From Physcia stellaris (lineage: Eukaryota; Ascomycota; Lecanoromycetes; Caliciales; Physciaceae), in the NCBI GenBank assembly GCA_018902385.1, contig JABSSW010000019.1, positions 186,001 through 250,000 on the forward strand: a stretch of 64,000 nucleotides of DNA, in the 5' to 3' direction. The translations under genes and the position numbers were made by a program. This document shows positions 43,486 through 55,082 of this stretch, piece by piece (position 1 is the first letter of the stretch; the number at the start of each line of letters is the position of its first letter). The notes under the pieces were generated by a model. The model saw only the letters and a program-made list of their open reading frames with translations. It had not been told where the DNA came from and searched no databases.

Positions 43486-44488
43486 GGTGATGGTATGGTA
43501 CTCGTTCTGCTCACGGTTTACTTCACAGGAATTAAGTCAAGGGAGAATAGTAGTAATTCTCTAGAATCTGTTGAGGAAGTGAAAGAAGTAGGGGGACGAG
43601 CGATCTGAAGTATGAGAGGGGTGTTAAGTGAATCAAGCAAGGCTGAGAGGTCTAGGGTCTTAGACACTGATGTCTGAAGCAGTGATTGTTCAGCTCGGGA
43701 AGATGCATCACTCCACGCAAAGTCACCGAAAGAAATCAACGAGGCTTAGCAAGGCAATGGAATACTAAATCATAGGATAGGAAGCTATGCTGGCATCTCA
43801 TGCTGAGCCGTATGCGTGTGGCACGGCTATGGTAGACGCTGTGCTCTGCCATCGGGGTCTTCCACGTTTTCCGACAAATAACAATCCAAATAGTAATAGC
43901 GTGAGAGTTCATCTACACTGACCAATCCAATGCTAGATACCAGAAGGCTCACCTATCGTGGACATGTTTAGGGTCTTCTAGTGCCTAGTATTGGATTAAT
44001 CATGTCAGGGAGAAAGCCGGGATTGATATTTTGTAAAGAGATTGTAATGCATCTGATGAGCTCATATCTTTCATATACCGCATAGTATCGAGAAGGCAGG
44101 CGAGGCAGGAGAGCCTTTGAGAATTTCGACTCATTGCCAAGGCGCCAAGACGGCTGCCTGAATTCGCTAGAACTAGCGCCCAGCGAGAGATAGTCACGTG
44201 AAAACGCGGTGTTTTGCCGATGAGGCTTTACAGCTCGCCCGTCTTGTTGCCTGCCTTCAGGTGCGATGAATGTCTGTCCCCTTGCATACTTCCCTAAAAG
44301 AGGAAGGCTCAATGACAGCTCCATCTCCTCGATCGTCGTTTCCTCAAAAGTTGTCATCGCTTCAATCCAACTGCTATCTACAGTTGGTCACTTCCATCTC
44401 CCTACTTTCCGTCTTCAATAACCCCAATCTCATATTTCATACGCTCAACGAGCTTCGCTAGATTTCTATTAAATAAGGTATTCCTACG
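43486..44488. other. Divergent intergenic region
   Basis: Separates the Ifi6-type gene from the gene at 44489. A minus frame at 43968-44357 begins with ATG (129 codons) but has no motif and overlaps the expected promoter, so it is not annotated. Confidence 0.45.
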
Positions 44489-46798
44489 ATGTCGCCTCGC
44501 AATGCCTTCCCCCAGGTTCTCTACCAATACTGGCATGCAAGCGATGAAGAGCTCTTTGCCGCAATTGCAAATAAAGAGTTTGAGGGTGTGACTGTGTCCT
44601 CGCTCTTGAAAGCATACCTTGATTTTCAGCTCCAAGAATCAGAGTATTACGACAACAGAGTCTCCCCATCATCACTGAAGTACATGGTCCTTGGTAAAAT
44701 CATTGAGGAGCTTAAGGTTACAGAAGACCTGGCGGCTGTTACGAGAGATATCGCTCGAAGCCTGGAATATTTGGTCTATCTGCAGCTGCTGTCCGACCCA
44801 AGGTTACCATATCGTATTTTGCGTGCCTTCCTAAAGATACCGCCTCCAGACATCCCTGATAGCGATTTACCACCTGACCGGGAACTTGTCGATGTCGACG
44901 AGGCTATACTGGCGAACGCCGAATACCTTCGGAGGACTTGTACGCGTGTTAATAACGAAGATCATCTCGTCACGCTGGAAGATCTAAGTAACATTCTGGC
45001 GCTTCCCAAGGACGAGAGCGGATATCAGTCCTTTCGAAATAAGTACCCACCAACCGGTGGATTTGCTACATTGGATCTCGGGAAGAAGGATGAAGTCAGA
45101 CTACTGACTCATGAGAGCGACTTTGTGGAGGCTTTCAATGATCTAACCTCGGGGTTGTTGTATGGTCTCGACTGGACCAATGTTTTTGTCGCGGGAGAGC
45201 TCGTCCTCGCCAGTTTGACTGGGGAAGAAATCAGAGGGAAATCGATACGGCTGTACCTTTATGGCCTCAACGCCAATGACGCCAACAAGAAAGTCGATCA
45301 CATCTACGATGTCTGGGTGGCTAATCTGCCATATGACCAGGATAAGCTTGTGACCAAGACGGCAAAGCAAATCTCCTTCTTTGGCTCAGAACCAACTCAT
45401 CCTATCCAGATCGAGGTCAACGTAAGCGACTATGTTTTCTCTTCTTTCTTTTCCTTTTTTCTTTGCCTCTCAATATCAATCACTTGGCCAAAGTACGAAG
45501 TAGTACCGTTTCCCGACCATACCAGGTAATGGGTACTCGACATTGGACGAATCTGGAAAGGAAACATCTGTAAATGCCATATTCTTCCACGTCTGTCCAA
45601 TGTGTGTTGGCTAATAGTGTATTTTTGTGCGAAATTCCTCGTCCCGGACCACCCTGAGTGCCGATCTTTCATCAAAACAAGGTTTCTCGTGTTTGGAATG
45701 TCTTGTCTGCATTGTTCCGATTCAAGCATTAGAGATGAACTCTGTTCCTAAGTCGCGCCACTGTCATTTCGTTGTGACATCAGGACTCGCGAGTGAATGC
45801 TGATTCACGAGTTGCAAACAGTTGTACCACAACGTTACAGACATACTCCTCGCTTGCGAACACGACCAGTACGCCATAGGTTACAATGGATCTCGGATAC
45901 TCATGCTACCCTCCTGTGCGCGAGCCATTGAGACTGGTCATCCTACAGACAGGCGAATTAAAGCTAAGAGGTTCAAAAAGTTTGCCAGCCTAAGGCCTCC
46001 TCGACAATGGGATGAAGAAGACCCTGCAACAGTAGAGATCGATGACGAGCTGCCCACTTGTTATGACTGGGACAAGCCAGGATCACATTTTACTGAACTT
46101 GCCTTGGCTATCGACCGGCATACTTTTGATCTATTTGGGCAAGGCTTCAAATTTGCGATTTGCGAACAGTTGCAGATTCGGGTGCAAAGGTTTGGCTGTA
46201 TGTATCTTCTCTTCTAGACCTGTCCCAAATTTCGACACTGAATGAAGAGCCAGTAGTCCGGATTAGGATGGACTGACGAAATGTTTGTCTAGATAATGGC
46301 TACCTCACTCGTCGTATACGCCGCCAAGTCTACGGTTCTGATCTCAAAGCAGCGTTACAGAAGCAGATCACACTTCCTCTCATGATGCCTTTTGACCTTG
46401 AAAGTCATATCAAGGAGTGCCTCAACCTTGGCGCCGACACTGCCCCTCACTCTTGGAATGGCCAAAACCCGGTCATCGATGTGCATGATCCTGCGAAACA
46501 CGACAGTACCACCGCAGAGCTACCTTCCTTAATCCCCAATTCGGAGGAACGAGGCAATCTCAAGTATTGGGTTCTATCAAACAAGAGTATGTGGGCAGGA
46601 CAAGACAAGGTGCAGGACATGGTATCAGAGGTCCTGTGGTGTCTGTTTGCATGGTTCTTTAATGTCCTCACTAGCGGGAACGGTTCATACAGGACCGATT
46701 CCGCTGCGTGTCTGGTATGGACGATAAATTACATGAGGAAGGAATTGGGAGTGTTACCCGGCCTCGCGTCCGCCAAAGATGGCGTGAATACGTGGTAG
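44489..46798 (+). CDS. Large-family fungal protein (ankyrin-protein-associated type), 604 aa
   Basis: Exons 44489-45421, 45822-46197 and 46293-46798, with introns of 400 and 95 nt, all in phase. Landmarks match an abundant, uncharacterised fungal family: NVFVAGELVLASLTGEE, then RLYLYGLNANDANKKVDHIY (the family usually has DIDLYIYGL), IQIEVNLYHNVTDILLACEH across the first splice (usually PxEVLLxFDLD), GYNGSRILMLPSCARAIETG, and RFGYNGYLTRRIRR across the second. The position of the family's acidic residues suggests a nucleotidyltransferase-like fold, but here GKSIRLYLYG lacks the usual aspartates, so activity may be lost. The N-terminal 200 residues are helical and specific to this subgroup. The 400-nt first intron is unusually long for this window. 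No signal peptide is present. Confidence 0.75.
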
Positions 46799-47067
46799 CC
46801 TGACTTGGGAATGAAACCTCGTTTCGAAGATCCTTTCATTTCATAAGCAGTCATCTATTATCCCAGAAAGGGTTGTATTATCCCAAAATGGGCTATCATG
46901 TCTTGATTTCAGAACAGTGATTCTCAAATCTTCACATCCATCGCATCATGCAGATTACCCCAATACCAAAACCTCTCATCCACCACCCACCACCCTTTAC
47001 CAGCCCCCCAACCCATATAAACGCCCCTCTCCCCCACCCTTCAACCTCCCATCTTCTCCCCATCATC

Positions 47068-48391
47068 CTACCGCCCAAGCCTAGCACAAGGCCTCTCCCC
47101 CCTCTGAAAAGTCTCGATCCAGATCTTACTGTAATCGATCGCGCGCTCGGGCTCGATGAGGAAGGTATCGGCGAAGCGACACCCGGTCTCGGCTTCGATC
47201 TCGCGGATTTGCCGGTAGAAGCCCTGTTGGAGCTCTTCGTCAGATAGTTGGGGGTGTGGATGGTTGGGGAAAGTGGAGAGGGAGGGAGGGAAAGGGGAAG
47301 AAGAGGGGATGAGGAAGGGGGAAGGGACAACTCACACCGTTGTAGTGCGCCTCGAAGGTGGTTTGCAGGTTCGCTGTCGCGTAGGCTACGGAGCCGTGGG
47401 GTTCGCATTGACGGTAGCACTGTGTTCTTTCTTTAGGATCTGGGGTTCTTTGTTTGGGTTTTTGAGATGCTGGGTTGGGTGTCTTGGGTTTTTGATAGAA
47501 GGGGGAAGGGAGATGGGAGATGGGAGAAGGGCGTACCTGCTCGCTGATCGCGTACACCATCTTTTGGAAACTGGTTGAGAACTTATGTGGATCGGTTCAT
47601 CAGCATATTTCAACTCCTTCATTCCGCTCCTACCACCCAGCTCAAACCCCACAAAATCTTATACCAACACCACCCAGCCAGCCAGCCAACAGAGAAGAGC
47701 GGAAACTCACATCCCTTAAATCCCGTTCGAACTTCCTACAATCGATTTTCTTGCGCTTGCCCCCTTTCCTCTTCCCCCTCTATCCCGTCCCTTATCCAGC
47801 TCTCCAACGGCTCCGTTCGCAGCCTTGTCAAACCTCCCTACCGTTTGGTGCCGTAGAGGCGCTTTGGCTGGGAGGGTGTGTGGTGATGAGGAGGATGGTG
47901 AAGGGGAAGAGGAACCCCACATGTACATGTTGAGGTCGTTTGTGATTGCTTGGATTGTGCGGGATAGTTCCTGGATGGTGTTTGAGTTAGTGGTGTTTCT
48001 TTTGTTTTCTTTCCCCCTTTTCAGCTTCATTTTCTTCGTCTTCATCACCATCATCAACGACAAACCCCATCCCTCATCCCAAAACCACTCGCAAAAATCC
48101 AAGATAACGCACCAACTGGAACCCGACAAACGAAAGCAAAGCAGCAGCAGAAGAAAGGAATAAAGGCAAAAAGATCAAATCATAAGAAGAAGACAAAAAA
48201 AGGGGGAGGCAAAATACCCATTCATCGAAAAACAGATCCGGGTTCTTGAAATCCGCGCAAATGGAATGGAAGGTATAATCCGTGCCCCGGGTGAGCAGAT
48301 GGAGTTCATCGGCGTCGAGTCCACGGCGGGCATTAGCTACGCATAGGAAAGCAAAGACAATGATGGCTGCGGACGTGAATGGCGATTTCAT
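47068..48391 (-). CDS. Secreted uncharacterised protein, 221 aa, six exons
   Basis: Minus-strand exons 48391-48218, 47970-47842, 47779-47711, 47581-47537, 47419-47336 and 47232-47068 join in phase 0 throughout. The start MKSPFTSAAIIVFAFLCVAN is a clear signal peptide, followed by ARRGLDADELHLL. Later parts read ELSRTIQAITNDLNMYMW, a Ser/Pro linker, a basic stretch RGKRKGGKRKKIDCRKFERD, FSTSFQKMVYAISEQ, CYRQCEPHGSVAYATANLQT and LQQGFYRQIREIEAETGCRF, ending RPCARLGR. Six or so cysteines suggest disulfides. The junction after exon 2 is the least certain, since its donor (GTAGGG) is ordinary but the Ser/Pro linker is low-complexity. Introns are pyrimidine-rich on the coding strand. I do not recognise the family; an extracellular or wall role is inferred from the signal peptide. 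Confidence 0.65.
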
Positions 48392-51367
48392 TTTGGGGAC
48401 GTGGAGCCGGGGAGAAAGAGTTGTAGGCCCAAAGGTGCGAGACGATGAGAGCAAAATCGAAAGAGAAAAGGCTGTTACACAAGTAGATGAAAAAAAGTGA
48501 TAAGGTACAGTAGTCAATGGAAAGCGAAACCCCCCATCCTCCAACACGAAGGATCCGTTTCTGCCTAGCTGCGCCTTGCCTCCGCTGCCGGGATTCCTTT
48601 TCACCATCTGAGACATGCAGATGCCAAACACGCATTATAAGACAAGTGAAAGAGAAAGCGCAATCCTCAGGTTGTTCGATTTAAGGGTTTCGGCGTCTGC
48701 GACGCTGAGACTGTATGGAGGCGGAGTTTCCCGTTTTCGCCATCCGTTGCTCGGAAAAGTTTTTTGGCCGACTTGTGTTAAAATCATTCTGGTACCTCTT
48801 CCATTTCTCGATCCCCTTCGCAGTCACTTTCCTCTCCGAGAAACAGGTTGGGTATGGACGTTCTAGTTTTCCGATTCGGACACTTCTGCTGCTGTGCTAC
48901 GTGCTGATCGTCCAGGTGCTAAATTCTGCTCAAGGCGAGTGACTCAAGGCCTCTATCACTCTCTGACTTGGGAAGACGCATCTTTGCTCTGGATAGAAGG
49001 TCACAAAAATCTGGACTGACAGCGCTCGCTTTGCGCTTCGGTCATGAGTTGGCTGCCGAAGTGTTGGGCGCCTCGGTTTTTGAGGCTTGTTTGTTCCCGC
49101 GATTACCCTCGAGCTTTTCCATACTGGTCTTCTGTGGATTGACGGCTTGGTCAGACGTAGTCCTCAGTGTAGTCTTGACAGTCTTCTTCCTGTCGGCGAG
49201 TTGAGTGGTATCGTGAGGATGAGGATCTGGTCGATTCTCTCTGTTGTATTCGATCCGGCTCGGAACCGCCTGGACTGTGTAGTGAGATAATGACTCAAAT
49301 AACTGGACTATACGGTCTTCTTATTTGCGGTGCTTTCTGCTCCATGTATTCATCTCTTCCCTTTTCGCGTAGTCAACAAGAGGGAGAGCAAGTAATGAGA
49401 AAGAGACTGAGAGTTGAAATGTTCCCAGGAGATGATGCTCGGGTGACGCTCGTGTACAAGCTGCCAATGTGTTCTTCCAACCCTGCGCCTGGAACCATGG
49501 CGTAGGTTGTTTCAAACACAACACAGACTGAGGGTGGCGCATTTGGAGCATGCCAGGCATGAAAGAGCTCCAGGTGGTCGGATATGGCCCCAGTGGCTGA
49601 TCAGTCGCCCTTGCTGCGATGGCTCCTCGGTCTTTCGGGCCCTTTCGACCATCACGATTTCAATATCCCGCTGACGCTAACCATTCAGATCACGAATTGC
49701 CCATCATCCTTGAGCGAAGATAATCAGCACCACTGTTAGTCTCGACTTCATTAGCTACTTCGGGGCGACGTTTTCCAAGGTCCTCGGACGGTTAGTCACG
49801 TTCGAAAAAGGAGTGAGGCAGGGTCGCGAATTCCATAGTCATACACTTGGCTTACCGTTGAAAGACGTGGTACTGCTGAAGGCTTGGCTTGAAGGGAGCA
49901 GTGCGATTGCGGGCTTAGAGACATAGCACTCAAGGACTATCGGTGGACAAGGTTGAGTTGTGATGCTGGCAACAGATGAGTTTACGGCTTCCTGGATGTG
50001 ATTTGAGATGTGATCCGTTGGGATGCTCCAGATGATGTCTGTTGAATTGATCCTTAACGATCGGATTGAAGATAGGACTACACCAAAAACACAGTATTGA
50101 CGGCCTATGTTATTAAGCTATGCATTATCGCTGGTCGCATATCAGGGGCTTACTACAACATCGAAAGGGCGAACAAAACCTCGGCCAGGCAAATAACTCC
50201 TATGCCACAGTGGCGACCATACAGCAGAACTTCTTACCACTGCTTCCCGGAGATCTAACGTCGCTGGCCTCGAAAGGGTTTCCAATTGTAGCTTATGAAT
50301 ATCCGCACGGAAGCTGGATTGGTTGCTGTAGTGATATTTCTAGAGATCCATCAGACCTGAATATAATGGGGCACCCATCTTCGGGTCCGGGTGATGATTG
50401 CACCCGGTCAGACATTTTGTATGACCTAAGCTCAGTGGTCGCTACGTATTGGCTGTTAAGTAGAGTAGGAGACCTGGGTGTCATGTCAACAACTCCTGCA
50501 GGCGAGCATGATTTATTACAGGCATGAAGCCAGTCCGTAAGGTGTCGGCCAAAATGACTCTCCGGTCTCCAACGCCAGGCCCAAGTTCAGTAGCTAAGGA
50601 CAAGTCATGCCATGACATGACAGCATGTGTACCTACCGTGAGTAGCAGGTTATGGTGGTGTTAAGGACGGTGGAGAAGACAGCACGATCCGACTTCAATG
50701 ATCAGTACATGCATAGAGGCTGCATGCAGTCGGAACAAAAAGCGACTCAGTACATGCAGAGGCTGCACAGTCGGAGCAAAGAGTAAGCGAAAGGCCGAAT
50801 GCCGACGAGATGGAGTCTTCTCGACCTGCCAATCTCCTACTGTGGTGGTTGTGAGCATGGCAATTTGCAATCTCATTATCAGCCTGTTCCGAAGTCATGG
50901 TAACGAGTTCGCTTGCAGTAGTACATGATCTAAAACAGCAATCAAGATGCGCCAGCAGCTCGAAACGATTGGTTTGCGTTGAGTGCTCGATGCAATAATA
51001 TGCAATCATATGCAATGATGATACTTAGAGCATTCTTTTATAAACATCCCGACGCGTGCAATCGTCATCGTGGACCCTGACCTGCGGGACTCAGTACGAG
51101 ATATTGAATCGGACTAGTGTCATCATATTCAACTAACCTCATAAGGTATGGCCTTCATCACAACCTCGAGATGCTCTGGACACAGTGGGAGGAGGCCGAA
51201 AGTTTCCAGTCCCCTTCACGATCGATGGCTCACCCCATACATAAAGAGGGGGCTCCGGCCTTCCTGCCTTCGACTTTCAATTCGAAGCCTTTGTCGTCAC
51301 AGCCCCCTGGTGCCCCTACACCATTGAGCCTCCTCCCTCCTCCTGCTCCTCCATCTGCGATTCCGAG
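48392..51367. other. 3-kb intergenic region, repeats but no clear gene
   Basis: No frame shows a family motif. The plus frame at 50120-50527 (135 codons, ATG start) is open but featureless and left unannotated. A 45-bp imperfect duplication lies at 50703-50790 (CAGTACATGCATAGAGGCTG against CAGTACATGCAGAGGCTGCA), and short ATGCAAT repeats lie at 50990-51020. The left end contains the promoter of the secreted-protein gene and the right end that of the RTA1 gene. Confidence 0.5.
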
Positions 51368-52569
51368 ATGTCGGCCTATGCAGCAAATCCTGAGAACTAC
51401 GTCGTCTATGGCCCACACGTGAATTGCACGTTGGCTCTTTGTCCAGTGCAGGCAAGCGTTTACCAATATCGACCATCGCTCCCGGTCAACGTCCTCTTCC
51501 TGGTTCTCTTCGGCATTGCCCTCATCGTCCACGTAGTGCTCGGCCTAAGATACAGAACATGGGTCTTCTGTGCCTGTATGATGTTAGGTTGCATAACCGA
51601 GGTCATTGGGTACGGTGGAAGGATTTTTCTGTGGCAGAACCCATTCAGCTTCGAGGGGTTTTTGATGCAGATTAGTGAGTCACGCACAGAATTCGGAAGG
51701 AGATATACATACTGACAGTGCTCAGTAACCATCACCTTAGGTCCTGCCTTCTTCAGCGCGGCAATATACCTCACACTGTCCAGAATGTGGGTCCCGCTCT
51801 TGTCGAGGTCAACTGTTCATTCTGACCGTCCTTTCTCTAGCATTGTCTACCTTGGCCCTCAGTATGCTCGCTTCTCACCCAAGCTCTATTACTGGATGTT
51901 TATACCTTGTGATATGATTTCGCTTGTTGTCCAGTCCATCGGCGGGGCGTTATCCTCTATCTCCTCTGGCAGTAGCAAGATGGCAGTAAACATCGCCATA
52001 GCAGGTCTATCCTTCCAGGTCTTCACCCTTGTGGTTTTTATCGGATTGGCAATTGATTACGGCGTACATTATTGGAAGGCCCAAGGTCGTACTGCCCAAT
52101 TACCCACCAAGTTTAAAGTCTTTGTGTCCTTTCTATCATTTGCTATCGTTGTTATTCTGACCAGATGCACCTATCGTATCGATGAACTGAGTGATGGGTA
52201 TTTGGGTCCTCTGATCCATGAACAAGGACTGTTCATAGCTTTAGAAGGAGTGTAAGTCATACTCGCTTCGACTGTTGAGGTATATTGCTTATCTCATTAA
52301 TTAGGATGATCACTTTAGCCGCTTATGCCCTGATGATTGCGCATCCAGGACCGATCTTTGCCAGGCCAGACGCCGATAAAGGTGATGTCGAATCGAAAGG
52401 AAAGTTTGGCGACACAATGTCAAGTAATGAAAACGTCGTTGAAGATGACGTCGAATCGAAAAGAGAGGGAAGCGACACAGTGGTAGATGATGGAGACGTC
52501 GTTCAAGATGATGTCGTATCCAAAGGAGAGGCTGGCAACACTCTGGTGAACAATGAAGAATCTAAATAA
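51368..52569 (+). CDS. RTA1-like (lipid-translocating exporter family) membrane protein, 347 aa
   Basis: Four exons, 51368-51674, 51726-51786, 51841-52251 and 52305-52569, with introns of 51, 54 and 53 nt, all in phase. Seven hydrophobic segments are visible, beginning with VNVLFLVLFGIALIVHVVLG. Family motifs are CMMLGCITEVIGYGGRIFLW, GPAFFSAAIYLTLSRI, FIPCDMISLVVQSIGGALSS and RCTYRIDELSDGYLGPLIHE (the R-x-x-Y-R-x-x-E motif of RTA1/RSB1). RTA1-type proteins in yeast give resistance to 7-aminocholesterol or export sphingoid bases; substrate here is unknown. The C-terminal tail (about residues 270-347) is acidic and contains three related units built on DVESKxExxDT (DVESKGKFGDT, DVESKREGSDT, DVVSKGEAGNT), a cytosolic low-complexity tail. 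The N-terminus has NCTLALCP, a glycosylation-type site. Confidence 0.93.
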
Positions 52570-53037
52570 TCGGAATGAATCGTTGTAACTGCATAGCATA
52601 GGAGTCAGGGCATTGAGGCAATGTGATACCCATATAATCTACAATTTAATGTGTGTTAGGATTATCCCGTTCACGGAAATGAGCAGCTACAGGTATCCCT
52701 GGGTCTCTGAAGGTATTGTGTTTTCACGTCAATACGCTGCTGAGATAGGTATGAGCCCAGTTCAGGCCAAGGTAAGGTGCATTTGAGTCGATTTTTATTT
52801 CCATTTCTTAATCAACGGGCTAAAACATCCGGCAACGAATCGCACAAAGCTAGGGTTGCAGAGCGCGCTTTACGGCAATTCCCGCGATGTGAGTTGCAGA
52901 CCTAACGATCGCCCTCCGCGCTCTCACCTTTTCTCTTTCTTCATATCATCGCATCGACGCAGTTCTGTCAATCAGTCACTTCCATCTGTGACAATCTGCG
53001 CCCTCGCCGTATAGTCAGACTCAAGAAGCTCGTGAAG
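52570..53037. other. Intergenic, promoter of the ubiquitin-like gene
   Basis: About 470 bp between two plus-strand genes; pyrimidine-rich CTCTCACCTTTTCTCTTTCT near 52920 is typical of a fungal core promoter. No gene seen. Confidence 0.5.
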
Positions 53038-54597
53038 ATGTATCGCATCAGTAAGTCATGATCCAACAGTCTTAATATGTACTCATAAAGGAGAGTAGAG
53101 ATTAAAAACCTGCAATGCTGCGAGCGGGAAGAACTCATCAGTCTATATGTGACATCCAGCACCACTATTCGACATGTAAAGGAAGCAGTCGAGAAGCAAA
53201 CAAGGATAGCATTGGATCATCAAGTCCTGGCCCACGGCAACAGAAAGGACCTCAAAAATGGAGCTACTCTAGCTACGTGTGGAGTCCATTCTGAAATGAC
53301 ATTGACTTTGTACAAAACATCCCCTTTCGATCTGCCCGAAGATACAAAGAAAGAGAATCCTCAAAAGCGCAAAGGGGACGGGGCCTCCCAGGGCCCATGT
53401 ACCAAGGTTCCTAAGACTAGTACAGAATTCAGTCGGCCTCCATCATCATCTGGCTCGGTCCAGGGCGGCTTTGATTTCACTGCCGTGCCTCACGTACGTT
53501 CCTGAAGTGAACAGATCAAATGGCATGAGCTTACTTACGATTCTTAGTCGACCCCAGCTCATACTTCAGCTCCATCCTCTTTTGCTTCAACAGATCCTCA
53601 ACCCAGCGTATTCAGCTTCGCATCCTCCCCATCGGAGCGTGTAAAAGCCTCAAATCAATCATTGAACAAAAAGGCTTCAAAAGAGAGCAACAGCAATTAC
53701 TGTCCTCCTTCAGTCTCCAGTGATGTAAACACTGACAACGATACTACGGCGCCGACTACTGCTCCTCCACTCACCTCCCCCGGTATGATTGTCCTCAGAT
53801 ATTCCTGCCCTAGCACAAGTAGCTCAGCCGGACTAAATTCTACTTCTGTAGAAGATCTCCGTAACCTCAACTCATCGATCTCGGGATCGGAAAACGGCAA
53901 CAGCGTACATGAAGCCCATAAAAAACCTGTCGGCTCATCTAGTAGTACACCAATGACATCATCCCAGGAATCCTCTCCAGAGACCGTCTCTGCGAGTCCT
54001 GCAACGCATAGTAACTCCAGTTCAAAGTTCTCCGGTCTGGGACCAGAGGGTACCGCGACAACACCCTCCTCGAAGAGCACTTTCAATTCCAAGCTGGAGG
54101 CTTCCCACGTGCTAGGTCTTGCACGTACGAAGTATGATGAAGCTCTGCAGTCAGCAGTTTCCAAGCGTAGAAATCGAGTGAAGTGCACGGCGGATTGGGG
54201 CCTTGCAATCCTCGACCAGAGAAGTATAGAAGAGAAAGTGGAAATTTCAGAGACAGTTGTAGTGAAAGCTAGAAAGGCTCGTGAAAAGGCGTGGCAAAAG
54301 TTAAGCAGTGGTAATGCTCCAGCTACCTTGTTCCCTACTCCCAAAGAGATTATCGCACACCAGCAAGACTGGTCTCGCCTGCTCGGCCTAGCATGCACCA
54401 CATATACCGAAGCACTGGAATCCGAGATGCAGGTTTCTGAGAACCTATTCAACACAAAGTTGAAAACTCAGAGTGCACGGCAGAAAGAGACCAATGCGAA
54501 GAAAGAAGAGGCACTGGCCGATAAGGCTGTAAATGACGCTGAGCGAGCGTTTGAAGAAGCTTGGACGAAATTAAGTTCTGACAAAGGAGATCAATAA
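53038..54597 (+). CDS. Ubiquitin-like protein with duplicated C-terminal coiled coil, 485 aa
   Basis: Exons 53038-53050, 53099-53493 and 53548-54597, with introns of 48 and 54 nt. The 13-nt first exon encodes MYRI and the splice gives MYRIKIKNLQCCEREELISL, the first strands of a ubiquitin fold, followed by TTIRHVKEAVEKQT (helix), QVLAHGNRKDLKNGATLATC and EMTLTLYK (last strand). A Lys-rich linker (KKENPQKRKGDG) and a long Ser/Thr/Pro-rich middle follow. The end carries two related units of about 75 residues: LGLARTKYDEALQSAVSKRR ... AREKAWQKLSSG and LGLACTTYTEALESEMQVSE ... AFEEAWTKLSSD. These are probably helical hairpins. No Gly-Gly terminus is present. It may be an adaptor that recognises other proteins through its ubiquitin-like domain; function is unknown. 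Confidence 0.8.
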
Positions 54598-55082
54598 GGT
54601 AGTGCTTATCACGACGGTGTTGGTCGGACATGATCGTTACGAAAGTCAAGGGCAAGTTTTCGAAGAGACGAATACTAATCTTTCATGAATTCTTACATCA
54701 GCATATTCGCTTTAGCAGCAAATAGGTTGCGGATCAAGGAGGTAGGGGTTGGCAGGGGCCCAAGATTGTTCAGTGCAGCCAGTGTGCTGTGCTTTCCGCC
54801 ATTAAGGAATGGTATCAGTATTTGCTGATCGGATGGTAGCAGACTTGAAGGATAGTTTCTGAGCAGCATAACTATACTATCTAGACCAGCAAAACAACAG
54901 GGACCATTGAACGCAGTTGCGGACACATACTCGGACTCCACTCGCTCTCAAACCACTGTCTCGAATTGTCACGCCAATCCAAAATCCATACCTTCGCCAG
55001 TTAACAATACCACGAAGCCTCTCGCACTCTTCGTCCTCGTCCCCCAATTCCACCAACCCACCATCGCCCTCGCCATCTGCCT
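54598..55082. other. Convergent intergenic region
   Basis: Between the 3' ends of the genes on either side; no gene seen. Confidence 0.5.

Noticed and set aside
43968-44357. 129-codon minus frame with ATG
   Set aside because: No motif and it occupies the promoter region of the gene at 44489.
46932-47560. Long minus frames MLPSMRTPRL... and MVYAISEQVR...
   Set aside because: They run through introns of the six-exon secreted-protein gene in wrong frames (low-complexity Ser/Pro or Gly/Trp).
50120-50527. 135-codon plus frame with ATG
   Set aside because: No recognisable domain, no supporting splice context and unusual composition; evidence too weak for annotation.
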